Shown: positions 8,657 to 16,779 of the stretch, piece after piece
Position numbering within the stretch: the first letter of the stretch is position 1
Layout of the letters: every line of letters begins with the position of its first letter
NCBI GenBank assembly: GCA_937864255.1
Contig: CALMIT010000300.1
Location: 1 to 24,143, forward strand
Source: an uncultured Saprospiraceae bacterium
GTDB taxonomy: Bacteria > Bacteroidota > Bacteroidia > Chitinophagales > Saprospiraceae
Length of the DNA: 24,143 nucleotides
Direction: 5' to 3'
The notes under the pieces: model-generated
What the model saw: the letters and a program-made list of their open reading frames with translations, nothing else
Database searches by the model: none
Told to the model about the DNA's origin: nothing
Translations under genes and position numbers: made by a program

Positions 8657-9001
8657 ATGAAATATTTCGTTTTCGCTTTTTTGTTTGGTTTTGTCGCTTG
8701 TTCGGGCGCTAAAAAAGCTGCCGATACGGGCATTCAGACCATGGTCATTTCTACTTCCGCCCAGTGTGGGATGTGCAAATCTGCCATCGAAGCCGGTCTG
8801 GGCAAAGTGACGGGCATCCGAAAAGCACACTTGGATGTCACCACCAAAAAATTGAAAGTAACCTACGATTCGAAAGTGATTGCACCGGCAGAAATCAGAG
8901 GCCGGGTAGCAGCGCTCGGCTACGACGCCGACGATGTGCCCGCCGAAGCTGCCGCTTATCAGAATCTGCCCGCTTGTTGTAAAAAAGACGGCGGGCATTA
9001 G
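8657..9001 (+). CDS. Exported heavy-metal-associated (HMA) domain protein
   Basis: The protein has 114 residues. A short hydrophobic leader ends in GFVACSG (Cys15), which may be a lipobox. The HMA fold follows, with the metal-binding pair C37-G-M-C40 in STSAQCGMCKSAIE, then GIRKAHLDVTTKKLKVTYD and the RVAALGYDADDVP ending typical of CopZ/Atx1-like domains. A second pair, C107-C108, sits in the C-terminal tail (ACCKKDGGH) and may be another metal ligand. It begins 29 bp after the broken receptor and probably shares its transcript. A periplasmic metal carrier or sensor for a soft metal such as copper is likely; the metal itself is inferred. A hairpin directly downstream ends the operon. Confidence 0.85.
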   Translation: MKYFVFAFLFGFVACSGAKKAADTGIQTMVISTSAQCGMCKSAIEAGLGKVTGIRKAHLDVTTKKLKVTYDSKVIAPAEIRGRVAALGYDADDVPAEAAAYQNLPACCKKDGGH

Positions 9002-9011
9002 CAGGTTTTTA

Positions 9012-9049
9012 TTTCTGCAACGACCGGGCGTCGTTGCAGAAATTTTATT
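9012..9049 (+). terminator. Strong terminator after the metal locus
   Basis: A perfect 13-bp stem (9012-9024 with 9030-9042), loop CGGGC, is followed by TTTTATTT. It lies in the 43-bp gap between convergent genes and overlaps the end of the ompA-like stop region. The T-tract favours the plus strand, but the stem could also stop minus-strand transcripts. Confidence 0.85.
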
Positions 9050-10685
9050 TGCCTTCCACCGCCTGACCGGCGATGACTCTGATTTCCACTCTTCTGTTTT
9101 TTGCTCTTTCTTCCTCGGTGAGATTTTCGTTGAGCGATCGTTCGGCGCCAAAACCGCGCGCGATGACGCGATGGCCGCTGATACCTTTTTTTATCAAAAA
9201 CTGCCGGATGGCCTGCGCCCTGTCTTCCGACAATTTTTTTAATAATTCCTGCGGACCGACATTATCCGTGTGACCCTCGATGCTGATAGAAATGTCGGGA
9301 TGGCGATTGAGCAGGTTGACCAAATTATTTAATTCGGCAAAAGATTCTTCTTTGATTTCGGGTTTTGATCTTTCAAAATAAACGGGATTGAGCGTGATCT
9401 GCGCACCGGGACTGAGCGGATCCATGAGGAGAATGATTTCAAGCTCCTCGCGGTAATATTCTTCACTCAAAAAAACCAGTTCGGGCACGCCCGAAAAACC
9501 ATTTTTATCCGCCAAAATTTTCATATCCTGTCCCGGTGCAACCTGGAAAGAAAAATACCCGTTGGGCGAAGCAAAGGCATACAAATTTTCGGTCTGCCCC
9601 ACATCATACACATGGATGCTTGCGGGCAGCAATTCTTTAGTATTCGAATTTAAAATCCGGCCTTTTATGGTGACATTTTGCGCTTTTGGCTCCGAAATTT
9701 TCACACGAAAAATATCGCTGCTGCCATCTCTTTTTGAGGTAAAATAAAGATAGCCCGTGGCTGTATTAAAATGCGGCTGGCTGTCGTCGGAAGGCGAATT
9801 GATGGGCGCCACAAATTTTCGGGCAGAAGACCATTTTTGCCAGGTATCGTCCAGCCTCCTCACAAAATACAAATCACTGTTGCCGTTTCTGTTGGAAGAA
9901 AAATAGAGCACTTTTTTGTCGGAAGAAAGCGTCGGCGTGGTTTCGCGAAAAGGCGAATTCACGTCGCTGCCCAGGTTGACCGGCTTGCTGAAATGGTTGA
10001 AATCAATTTTGAAAGAAGCGTACAAATCATGCGAGCCATAACCTTCGTTGCCTCCGAACGCCATGATCAGCACCTCACCGTCGGCGCTCATGGTAAGACT
10101 GACCGACGAGCCGCTCACATCAAAACCTTCTATAAAAATCGGTTCAGGAAAAGTCCACATTGTGTCATCGAGCTTTCTTACCACCGAAAAACCGGCATCC
10201 ATGCCGCCATCCGGAAAAAACTGGTTGATGACTACGTACTCGTGCAAGCTGGGCGTAGTGGAACAAAGAGAGTTGGGGAGCGCGTTATTGACCGGCGGGC
10301 CGGGATGAATCAAATTTTGTTCTTCGAGGTCTATGCTTTTCACCATCCAGATATCTTGGTTGAAGGGCGATTTTTCAGGATTTTCAATTTTTTTACCAAC
10401 TATCCAACTATACACCTGGTTCAGATAAAAGTCATATTTTTCAGGAATGGAGTAAGCTAAGTCCTGCCCGTTGAGCAGCAGATTTTTTTTAAAATCGGGA
10501 GAACCGACCCGGGTGAAAAAAAGCGTTTTTCCGTCGCCGCTCAAAACGGGCGATATTTCGTCGTAATCATCAGAATTAATGGCGCTGCCGAGTTTTTCCA
10601 CGACCAGTTTTTGCGCAGACAATGTGGCGTTTTGTATCACAGCGGGCAACAGAAATATGAGCAAAAAAACAAATAGTCGGGACAT
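9045..10685 (-). CDS. OmpA-family protein with PD40-like repeats
   Basis: The protein has 546 residues with a signal peptide (RLFVFLLIFLLPAVIQNATLSAQ). The middle holds WD40/PD40-like beta-propeller repeats, for example SPVLSGDGKTLFFTR, TPTLSSDKKVLYFSSNRNG and FNTATGYLYFTSKRDG. A carboxypeptidase-D-like domain follows (VTIKGRILNSNTKELLPASI). Residues from about 433 form an OmpA C-terminal domain with GHTDNVG (Asp474) and the peptidoglycan-binding end AKNRRVEIRV (Arg532). The protein would tie the outer membrane to peptidoglycan. This architecture is common in Bacteroidota, including near T9SS genes (PorE-like), but I cannot assign it to the T9SS from sequence. It is transcribed alone from a consensus promoter just upstream. 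Confidence 0.9.
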   Translation of the reverse strand: MSRLFVFLLIFLLPAVIQNATLSAQKLVVEKLGSAINSDDYDEISPVLSGDGKTLFFTRVGSPDFKKNLLLNGQDLAYSIPEKYDFYLNQVYSWIVGKKIENPEKSPFNQDIWMVKSIDLEEQNLIHPGPPVNNALPNSLCSTTPSLHEYVVINQFFPDGGMDAGFSVVRKLDDTMWTFPEPIFIEGFDVSGSSVSLTMSADGEVLIMAFGGNEGYGSHDLYASFKIDFNHFSKPVNLGSDVNSPFRETTPTLSSDKKVLYFSSNRNGNSDLYFVRRLDDTWQKWSSARKFVAPINSPSDDSQPHFNTATGYLYFTSKRDGSSDIFRVKISEPKAQNVTIKGRILNSNTKELLPASIHVYDVGQTENLYAFASPNGYFSFQVAPGQDMKILADKNGFSGVPELVFLSEEYYREELEIILLMDPLSPGAQITLNPVYFERSKPEIKEESFAELNNLVNLLNRHPDISISIEGHTDNVGPQELLKKLSEDRAQAIRQFLIKKGISGHRVIARGFGAERSLNENLTEEERAKNRRVEIRVIAGQAVEGK

Positions 10686-10706
10686 GGGTGAGAGGCAATT
10701 TTTTTA

Positions 10707-10735
10707 CAAAAGTAAAATGAAGAACGAAAAACAAA
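10707..10735 (-). promoter_or_regulatory. Consensus Bacteroidota promoter for the OmpA-family gene
   Basis: On the minus strand, TTTG (10735-10732), 17 bp, then TACTTTTG (10714-10707) matches the TTTG / TAnnTTTG consensus exactly. Transcription would begin near 10700, about 15 nt ahead of the ATG at 10685. Confidence 0.7.
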
Positions 10736-10981
10736 TAAACAGGTTCGGCTTTCGGGCGAGTATTCCGCCGTTTTCTTTTCCTGTTTGCCCGGTAAAGGAG
10801 CGGCGGCCGCTTTACGTGGTTTTAAAAAAGACGTCTGCATGCAGCGTTTTGTCCCGTATTTTGTTCTGGAGAAATGTTATCGGATGCTGTTTTCGAGTCA
10901 GGTTTTCTTACCAAAAATCCGGCCAGCAACTCAGGCAGTTTTGTTAAAAAAATCCGGCAGTCCATAATTTTTGCCGATTTC
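10736..10981. other. Intergenic stretch without a recognisable gene
   Basis: This is the middle of the 375-bp divergent gap between the OmpA-family and PorG-like genes. Short open frames cross it but none has a recognisable product, leader or start context. A GC-rich patch lies near 10797-10812. The flanks hold the two divergent promoters; I see nothing else. Confidence 0.6.
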
Positions 10982-11011
10982 TTTGGTTTTCAAATTCATG
11001 GCGTACATTTG
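10982..11011 (+). promoter_or_regulatory. Consensus Bacteroidota promoter for the PorG-like gene
   Basis: TTTG (10982-10985), 18 bp, then TACATTTG (11004-11011) fits the consensus exactly, with 26 bp between the two G residues (-33 to -7). Transcription would start near 11018, giving a leader of about 43 nt. Confidence 0.75.
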
Positions 11012-11060
11012 TAAAGTACCAAAAAACTTGTGAAAATACACTCAACCAAAAATTGATTTG

Positions 11061-11756
11061 ATGAAGATCAAGCTCCTCCTTCCGCTTTTTTTTCTGCCCT
11101 TTTTAATCTTTTCCCAGGAACGTCTCGAAGCCGGTTTTTTTGCCGGCATTGCCAATTATCAGGGTGATTTGGTTGAAAACGACATTCAACTCGGCGAAAC
11201 CAAAATAGCTTTGGGCGGGATTTTGCGCTATCATCTTTCTACCAAATTCAACATTCGCGGCAGCGCCTACTTTGGCTCGATAGCCGGCGACGATAAAAAT
11301 TCCGAAGAGCTGGCCGCGCGCATGTTTCGTTTCAAATCCGACGTACTCGAACTCGGGCTGATGGGCGAGTGGAAAATAATGGGGCGAGAGCGCTACAACT
11401 CCGTCGGCGTTTTTATGCCACATTTTACGCCCTATCTTTTGGGCGGTATCGCTTACACACACGCTCCCAACGAGACGGAATGCTACGATCCGGCCTGCCA
11501 GGGCGCCGACAATCCTTTCCCTGAAGCCGGCGACAAAACCGCTTTTATTTCTTTCCCCATCGGCGCCGGACTTAAATATGACATTTTTGAATTTTTTACC
11601 ATCGGCGGCGAATTCGGCTTTCGGGCGCTTTTTTCCGATTACCTTGACGGCGTCAGCGAAAACGGGCGCAGCGACAAAAACGACTGGTATTTTTTTTCGG
11701 GACTTACGGCAACTTTCTTTTTTGGCAACGGCCCGAAAGGTCTTCAACTGGACTAA
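11061..11756 (+). CDS. PorG-like outer-membrane protein (DUF6089 family)
   Basis: ATG 11061 is preferred over the in-frame TTG directly before it. The 231-residue protein has a signal peptide (MKIKLLLPLFFLPFLIFSQ) and the family's recognisable run: GFFAGIANYQGDLVE, then RYHLSTKFNIRGSAYFG, PYLLGGIAYTH, IPIGAGLKY-type strands, FGFRALFSDYLDGVS and NDWYFFSGLTATFFF. This pattern belongs to DUF6089, the family of the T9SS component PorG, an outer-membrane protein associated with the PorK/N ring. The length matches PorG. Many Bacteroidota carry several DUF6089 paralogs, so the exact role is uncertain, but T9SS cargo genes are nearby. It stands first in a plus-strand run that includes the LamG proteins and ybaB. 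Confidence 0.75.
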   Translation: MKIKLLLPLFFLPFLIFSQERLEAGFFAGIANYQGDLVENDIQLGETKIALGGILRYHLSTKFNIRGSAYFGSIAGDDKNSEELAARMFRFKSDVLELGLMGEWKIMGRERYNSVGVFMPHFTPYLLGGIAYTHAPNETECYDPACQGADNPFPEAGDKTAFISFPIGAGLKYDIFEFFTIGGEFGFRALFSDYLDGVSENGRSDKNDWYFFSGLTATFFFGNGPKGLQLD

Positions 11757-11785
11757 AATTTTGACAAACAGCCGGTAAGCCCCGC

Positions 11786-11816
11786 TTTGATTTTACAAAA
11801 TCAAAACTGTAACTTG
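11786..11816 (+). promoter_or_regulatory. Near-consensus promoter before the first LamG gene
   Basis: TTTG (11786-11789), 20 bp, then TAACTTG (11810-11816) is one base short of TAnnTTTG. An AT-rich inverted repeat (11786-11794 with 11797-11805) overlaps the spacer. The site lies 16-46 bp before the ATG, so the LamG-ybaB pair may be transcribed separately from the PorG-like gene. Confidence 0.4.
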
Positions 11817-11831
11817 TTCTGAAAAAAGTCC

Positions 11832-12641
11832 ATGAACCTCGTTCCGCTTATTTTTTTGTCTCTTTCCGCGCTCTTTGCAGACATTCCGTCTGCGAACAAT
11901 CCTGATAAAAATCTCGTGGCTTATTATTCTTTTGACAATTGCGACGCGCGCGATGACACAGGCTTCGGCTCGGATGGAAAAATGTTTGGCAGCATCGAGT
12001 GCTGGTGCGGCGTGAAAGACGACGGGCTGCTTTTTGACGGCATAAACGACTACATCCAATTCGTCGGCAGGGTCAATCAGGTTTTTAATACCACGGATTT
12101 TACGATAAGTTTTTATTTTAAAACTGCCCATCGCTCCGTTTTCAGACAAAGCCTGCTTTCTAAAAGAACACAATGCGACGAAATACAAATGCTTGACTTG
12201 CTGCTGGACGGCAACCTGAAAATCCTGGAAACAGAGGTACACGAATCGCCCGAAATTGATTACCCCGGACTTTCGCCCGCGCTGGATAGCACGCGCTGGC
12301 AGCATTTTGCGCTGGTGAGAAAAGGCACTATGGCTTACACTTACATCAACGGCGCGATGCGCCAAAAATCGCGGCGATGTAGCGGGGTGGATATCAGCAA
12401 TGACGCGCCGCTTTCTTTTTCGGACAGTCCCTGTCTGGACGCGGGTGTACGCAGATTTAAAGGCGTACTGGATGAATTGCGCATCTACGACCGCGCGCTG
12501 GAAGAAGCGGAAATATTTGCGCTTTACAGACAAAATCCTGTGGAAACCGCCGAGCAGGATTGTTTTAGTTACTTGCCGAAAAATAATCGGGAGGCTTTTC
12601 CTCAACCTGCCGAAACCGATTACCTTTGCCAACTTTATTAA
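11832..12641 (+). CDS. Short LamG/concanavalin-like secreted protein
   Basis: The protein has 269 residues with a signal peptide (MNLVPLIFLSLSALFADIPSA). A LamG/laminin-G-3-type fold covers most of it: LVAYYSFDNCDARDDTGFGS, DGLLFDGINDYIQFVG, TDFTISFYFK, RWQHFALVRKG, AYTYINGAM, FKGVLDELRIYDRALEEAE. This fold usually binds carbohydrate or mediates adhesion. It is a paralog of the protein at 13080-14309 and aligns along the whole LamG part, including the cysteines of the C-x-C-G loop, but it stops after the LamG domain and has no Ig-like or T9SS sorting tail. Whether it is a truncated copy or a domain-only protein cannot be told here. ybaB begins 15 bp downstream. Confidence 0.8.
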   Translation: MNLVPLIFLSLSALFADIPSANNPDKNLVAYYSFDNCDARDDTGFGSDGKMFGSIECWCGVKDDGLLFDGINDYIQFVGRVNQVFNTTDFTISFYFKTAHRSVFRQSLLSKRTQCDEIQMLDLLLDGNLKILETEVHESPEIDYPGLSPALDSTRWQHFALVRKGTMAYTYINGAMRQKSRRCSGVDISNDAPLSFSDSPCLDAGVRRFKGVLDELRIYDRALEEAEIFALYRQNPVETAEQDCFSYLPKNNREAFPQPAETDYLCQLY

Positions 12642-12656
12642 AAAAACCGACGTACC

Positions 12657-12974
12657 ATGTTTGGAAATTTGATGGGCAATTTTGAAGAACAACAAAGAGC
12701 CATGAAAGCCAGGCTCGCTTTGATAGAAGTGCAGGCAGAGGCCGGCAATGGCGCCATAAAAATTACCGCAAACGGCAACCAGGAAATCACCAACATAAAA
12801 ATCAATAAAGAAGCGCTCGACTGGGACGACGCGGAGCAGGTGGAAGACCTGATGATGATAGCAGCCAACCGCGTCATCAAACTGGCTGCCGAAAAAGCCG
12901 CCGAGGAAGCACAAAAAATGATGAAAGATATGTTGCCGCCCGGCATGGGCGATTTTGGCAATCTTTTTGGCTAA
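12657..12974 (+). CDS. Nucleoid-associated protein YbaB/EbfC
   Basis: The 105-residue protein matches the family in length and order: an N-terminal helix (FEEQQRAMKARLALIEVQAE), GNGAIKITANGNQEITNIKI, a central WDDAEQVEDLMMIAANRVI, and a C-terminal helix with AAEEAQKMMKDML and a Gly/Met-rich end. YbaB is a small dimeric DNA-binding protein that coats DNA and is often found with recR and dnaX. Here it is 15 bp downstream of a LamG-protein gene and upstream of another, an unusual context. No dnaX or recR is in the window. Confidence 0.9.
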   Translation: MFGNLMGNFEEQQRAMKARLALIEVQAEAGNGAIKITANGNQEITNIKINKEALDWDDAEQVEDLMMIAANRVIKLAAEKAAEEAQKMMKDMLPPGMGDFGNLFG

Positions 12975-13079
12975 AATATTGCCCTTATAAATCCGTTTTG
13001 GGAAGCAAATTTTAAAACCACATTTCGAAGCAGCTATTTTCAACTGTTTCCAAAATCCGAATAATAAAAATCTCGCTCC

Positions 13080-14309
13080 ATGGTAAAGTGGATAACATCC
13101 TTCTCCTTTCTTTTTGCCTTTAATTTTTTAACCGCACAAACTACTGTCGGACTTACCGCCTATTTTTCTTTCAACGATTGTACCGCCGACGAATCCACCG
13201 GCAACAATTCTATTTTGGGCGTTATCAGCGGCAGCCCGACCTGCGAATGCGGCGTAAACGGACAAGCCCTGCGATTCAACGGTTCGAGCGATTATGTCGT
13301 CGTGGGCGGATCGGTGAATGGCGAATTTGACACGGAAGATTTTACCGTGAGCTTTTTTTTCAAACCACTCGGCGGAGCGGGCGTACGCACATTGATGGCA
13401 AAAACCGGCGCTGATTGCAGCGATCAAAATGTCTTTGCCATTCGCTATGATGCCGGCACCAAGCTCCTGAATATTCAGTTGATCGAAAACAGCAGCAAAA
13501 ACGGAAGCATCACCCGCGTACCTGTGCCCACTGAAAATTGCTGGACGCACCTGGTGGTAGTGCGCCGAAGCAACCGCACCATACTTTATCTCAACGGAGA
13601 ATATGTAACCGAAGCATCCACGACGAACAGAGTGAATGTGCGCAACGACGGCAACCTGACCATCGCGCAGAGTTATGCCCTGAATAGGGATGGGATTTTT
13701 GAAGGTTTGCTGGAAAAAAAGAAAATTTATAACCGCGCGCTGCGCGAAGAAGAAACCGCGGATCTTTCCCTGCCGATAGATAAAATCCTGACCGAGGACA
13801 CGCGCATTTTCCTCGGCGAATCGGTCAACGTAGAAATTTCAAATACCTGTGTCAGCCAGTTTTCCTGGGCGCCCGTGGTGGGTGTGGACGACATCAAAGA
13901 GCCGGAAGCCACGCTTACGCCTTCCGAAACGACCACTTACACGCTCTCTTTTCTTGAATCAGGTTGCGTTGCCACAGACACCATCCGTATCGTGGTAATT
14001 GACCCGACGACGCTGAGTTGCGAAAAGCTGTTTTTGCCAAAAGCCTTCACGCCCAACGGCGATAATTTGAACGAAAGGTACGGCATCAGCAATCCCGAAG
14101 TATTTAGTTTCGGCAGCGGCGAATTGATCAGTTTTGAAATTTTTGACAGGTGGGGAAGTCTGATTTTTTATACAGAAGACGCTCGTGAAAAATGGGACGG
14201 CACTTTCAAAAGCAAACTTGTAACCCCGGGCGTATTACTTTACAAAGTCAGATACAAATGCAACGGAGAAGAAAAAACAGAAGCCGGCAGTCTGACGCTG
14301 TTGAAGTGA
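13080..14309 (+). CDS. LamG-domain protein with gliding-motility (CHU_C, T9SS type B) C-terminus
   Basis: The protein has 409 residues with a signal peptide (SFSFLFAFNFLTAQ). Residues 25-215 form a LamG-type domain (VGLTAYFSFNDCTADESTGN, ALRFNGSSDYVVVGG, EDFTVSFFFK, CWTHLVVVRRSNRTILYLNG, KKKIYNRALREEE). A short Ig/PKD-like region follows (FSWAPVVGVDD, TTTYTLSF). The last 98 residues are a CHU_C domain with LFLPKAFTPNGDNLNERYG, ISFEIFDRWGSLIFY, EKWDGTF and GVLLYKVRYKC. That tail directs export by the T9SS and anchoring or release at the cell surface, so an adhesin or surface glycan binder is likely. A 105-bp gap separates it from ybaB, without a clear promoter or terminator. Confidence 0.9.
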   Translation: MVKWITSFSFLFAFNFLTAQTTVGLTAYFSFNDCTADESTGNNSILGVISGSPTCECGVNGQALRFNGSSDYVVVGGSVNGEFDTEDFTVSFFFKPLGGAGVRTLMAKTGADCSDQNVFAIRYDAGTKLLNIQLIENSSKNGSITRVPVPTENCWTHLVVVRRSNRTILYLNGEYVTEASTTNRVNVRNDGNLTIAQSYALNRDGIFEGLLEKKKIYNRALREEETADLSLPIDKILTEDTRIFLGESVNVEISNTCVSQFSWAPVVGVDDIKEPEATLTPSETTTYTLSFLESGCVATDTIRIVVIDPTTLSCEKLFLPKAFTPNGDNLNERYGISNPEVFSFGSGELISFEIFDRWGSLIFYTEDAREKWDGTFKSKLVTPGVLLYKVRYKCNGEEKTEAGSLTLLK

Positions 14310-14354
14310 GTACCGCGCAGAATCTGCCTGCCGCACATCTAAACGGATAGTCCT

Positions 14355-16550
14355 ATGAAACCAGCAAAATCGGCTAAAGCGGCTGCAAACGGGTTGGTGC
14401 AACTGAGCGCTTTACTCGACACCTCGCAGGCCAATTTTGCTGCCCGCAATCTCAAAAAAGCGCTCACCACCACGCAAATCGCCCTCGATTTTGCCCGCCA
14501 GTCCGGCTTTCACGAAGATTTTTTTAAAGGTATCGTTTTGTTGGCGCGCATATACAGCACGAACGGGCGCTATCTTTCCGATTCCGGTTATTTTGCGAAA
14601 GCACACGCCGCTCTTGACGAGGCACGCAAAATGCACTTTGCCGGCAAGGCTGAATTTGTCATAGAAATTTTACGCGCCGAGGGAGAAGTTTTTTTCAACG
14701 AAGGCGATTTTGCGGCAGCGCGGCGCAGTTGGGGCGCGGCTTTTTTAAAAGCTAAAGAAAATAATTTTGAAAAACAGCGCATTCAATTGCTCGCCGCCTG
14801 TAGCCAGGCAGAAATGGCTGCCGGCAACTACGGCGCGGCTTATGAATTTGCGCAGCAGGCTTACGAAAGCTGGCAGGCTTTTGAAAATACCGAAAAAGAC
14901 AAATTCCTGCGACTGGATGTCGGGAATCAACTGGCGCAAGTGCTTATCAAAAAACACGACTACTCGCGCGCCCTCGAAATCAGTCAGGAACTCCTGCCGC
15001 TCAGCCGCGAGCAAAACGACATAGAAAAGGAACTGAGCGCGCTGAATACGATGGCTATTGTGTCTGGTGTGAAATCCAACTATAAAATTGCCATGCAGTA
15101 TTTTTTGGAGGCGCTGGACAAAAGTGAAAAAATCGGCTACCGCCAGAATATCGCGCATTGCCTGATTAATATGGGTACAATTTACGCGCACCTTTATAAT
15201 TATGAAGACGCCCTGGCGCGCTACAACGAAGTGCTGATGCGCTACAAAGACACGCTTCAGGATTACACCAAAGTGGTCATTTTTAATAATGTAGGCAACG
15301 CCGAAGCGGCTATGGAATATTTTGAAAAAGCGCTGGAACTGGCTGCCGAAAAAGATTTTAAAGAAGAAGTGGCGCTGGCAATGGCGCAGTTGGGGCGCAC
15401 GCACACCGCGCTGGGGCACGCCGAAAAAGCGCTGCAAATAGCCGGCGAAGCACAGACGCTCCTCGAAGAAACAGGCACTGCTAACGGCTTGCAAATCAAC
15501 CTGCTCAACCTCGGCGATATTTATTTTAGAAAAAATGAATTGGAAAAAGCCGAAAATTTCATCAAAAAAGGAATCGAGGCGGCACTAAAACTGTCAGACG
15601 ACGCCGGACAAATTCGCGGTTATCACTTACTTAGCTCCGTTTTAAAAGCAAAAGGTGAATTTGAGGCAGCTTTGGAGGCGCATCTGATTTATTCGAAAAT
15701 GCAGGAAGATTTTGTAAAAATTCAGCAATCCCGCCTGTTTTTGGATTTGGAAATAAAAAGCGCTGTAAAAGAAAAACAAAAAGAAATAGAACAACTGACC
15801 AAAGAAAATGAATATCAGGCGCTGTTGTTGGAAAAAAGCGATCAGATAGAAAAACAAAATCAGGAGCTAATTCAAATCAACGAGGACCTCCGCCAATTTG
15901 CCTATGTAGCCTCACACGATCTAAAAGAACCGCTCAGAATGATAGGAAGCTATGTGCAAATTTTGCAACGACTGTACGCCCAGCATTTTGACGCGGATGC
16001 CAACACCTATTTCGGCTACATCACCGAAGGCGTGTCGAGGATGAACAACCTGCTGGATGCTTTGCTGAAATACGCAACCGTGGGCAGATCAGAGGAAGAA
16101 ATTGAGGAATTGGATTTGGAATACATTGTAGAGGTTTGCAAAATTAATTTGCAGGTGCTGATCAAAGAAACCGGCGCGGTGATACGTGCTGAAAACTTAC
16201 CGCGCATTTTTGCCCCGCGATCCTTGCTTATCCAACTGATTCAAAACCTGCTTTCCAACGCTATCAAATTCAGAAAATCAGATACTACGCCGGAAATCAA
16301 AATTACCGCCAGAGAAGATTTCACCACCTACACCATAACTGTCAGCGATAATGGTATCGGTATCAATCCCGATCACCAGGAACGCATATTTGTAATTTTT
16401 CAGCGGTTGCACCCGCGTGCACAGTACGAAGGCACAGGTATCGGTCTTGCCATCTGTCAAAAAATAGTGCAACGTTTCGGCGGTAATATCTGGGTGGAAT
16501 CCGAAGAAGGTCAAGGCGCCCGTTTCTCCTTCACCATTCCGAAATCATAG
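14355..16550 (+). CDS. Cytosolic TPR-sensor histidine kinase
   Basis: The protein has 731 residues and neither a signal peptide nor a membrane segment. Residues 15-460 are TPR helices (for example YKIAMQYFLEALDKSEKIG, YNYEDALARYNEVLMRY, NELEKAENFIKKGIEAAL). A coiled coil at about 468-512 leads to HisKA with FAYVASHDLKEPLRM (phospho-acceptor His521). The ATPase part has N635 in LLSNAIKF, D665 in DNGIG and GTGIGLAICQKIV. The H-box style is that of phytochrome-like two-component kinases. No receiver domain or response-regulator gene is adjacent, so the partner is unknown. One TPR appears to lack seven residues at 311-319 (NNVGNAEAA). It is 45 bp after the LamG/CHU_C gene and may be read from the same transcript. 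Confidence 0.9.
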   Translation: MKPAKSAKAAANGLVQLSALLDTSQANFAARNLKKALTTTQIALDFARQSGFHEDFFKGIVLLARIYSTNGRYLSDSGYFAKAHAALDEARKMHFAGKAEFVIEILRAEGEVFFNEGDFAAARRSWGAAFLKAKENNFEKQRIQLLAACSQAEMAAGNYGAAYEFAQQAYESWQAFENTEKDKFLRLDVGNQLAQVLIKKHDYSRALEISQELLPLSREQNDIEKELSALNTMAIVSGVKSNYKIAMQYFLEALDKSEKIGYRQNIAHCLINMGTIYAHLYNYEDALARYNEVLMRYKDTLQDYTKVVIFNNVGNAEAAMEYFEKALELAAEKDFKEEVALAMAQLGRTHTALGHAEKALQIAGEAQTLLEETGTANGLQINLLNLGDIYFRKNELEKAENFIKKGIEAALKLSDDAGQIRGYHLLSSVLKAKGEFEAALEAHLIYSKMQEDFVKIQQSRLFLDLEIKSAVKEKQKEIEQLTKENEYQALLLEKSDQIEKQNQELIQINEDLRQFAYVASHDLKEPLRMIGSYVQILQRLYAQHFDADANTYFGYITEGVSRMNNLLDALLKYATVGRSEEEIEELDLEYIVEVCKINLQVLIKETGAVIRAENLPRIFAPRSLLIQLIQNLLSNAIKFRKSDTTPEIKITAREDFTTYTITVSDNGIGINPDHQERIFVIFQRLHPRAQYEGTGIGLAICQKIVQRFGGNIWVESEEGQGARFSFTIPKS

Positions 16551-16715
16551 TTTTAATTCAAAAGCTAAAATCGCCTGCTCACCTGCTTTTCAAAACTTCT
16601 TCCGGAAAGCGCTGCCTTTATTAAAATATAAATTCACATCTGTACCCCATCTGTCAAATTGAATTTTTTTAATCAAAAAAAATGTAATGAGAATGACTTG
16701 AAATTGATACGAGGC

Positions 16716-16745
16716 ATTGTTTCCTGAACTATTTTCCTAACTTTA
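16716..16745 (+). promoter_or_regulatory. Near-consensus promoter for the large T9SS cargo gene
   Basis: ATTG (16716-16719), 18 bp, then TAACTTTA (16738-16745) has one mismatch in each box and the exact 26-bp spacing between them. Transcription would start near 16752, about 28 nt before the ATG. The rest of the 229-bp gap (16551-16779) is AT-rich and shows nothing else. Confidence 0.6.
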
Positions 16746-16779
16746 GCCCGATTATTTTACTTAACAAAATTTCAAAAAC

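Noticed and set aside
9771..10460. A 229-codon plus-strand open frame inside the OmpA-family gene
   Set aside because: The minus-strand propeller repeats and OmpA domain explain the region; the antisense product resembles nothing.
11103..11747. A 214-codon minus-strand open frame inside the PorG-like gene
   Set aside because: The plus strand has a signal peptide, family motifs and an exact promoter; the antisense frame has none.
11793..13043. A 416-codon open frame on the minus strand
   Set aside because: It lies opposite the first LamG gene and ybaB, both of which have recognisable families; its translation has no recognisable domain or leader and looks like a codon-bias mirror.
14745..15494. 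A 249-codon minus-strand open frame inside the histidine kinase gene
   Set aside because: The plus-strand TPR repeats are unmistakable and the antisense product is rich in His, Phe and Val without family features.
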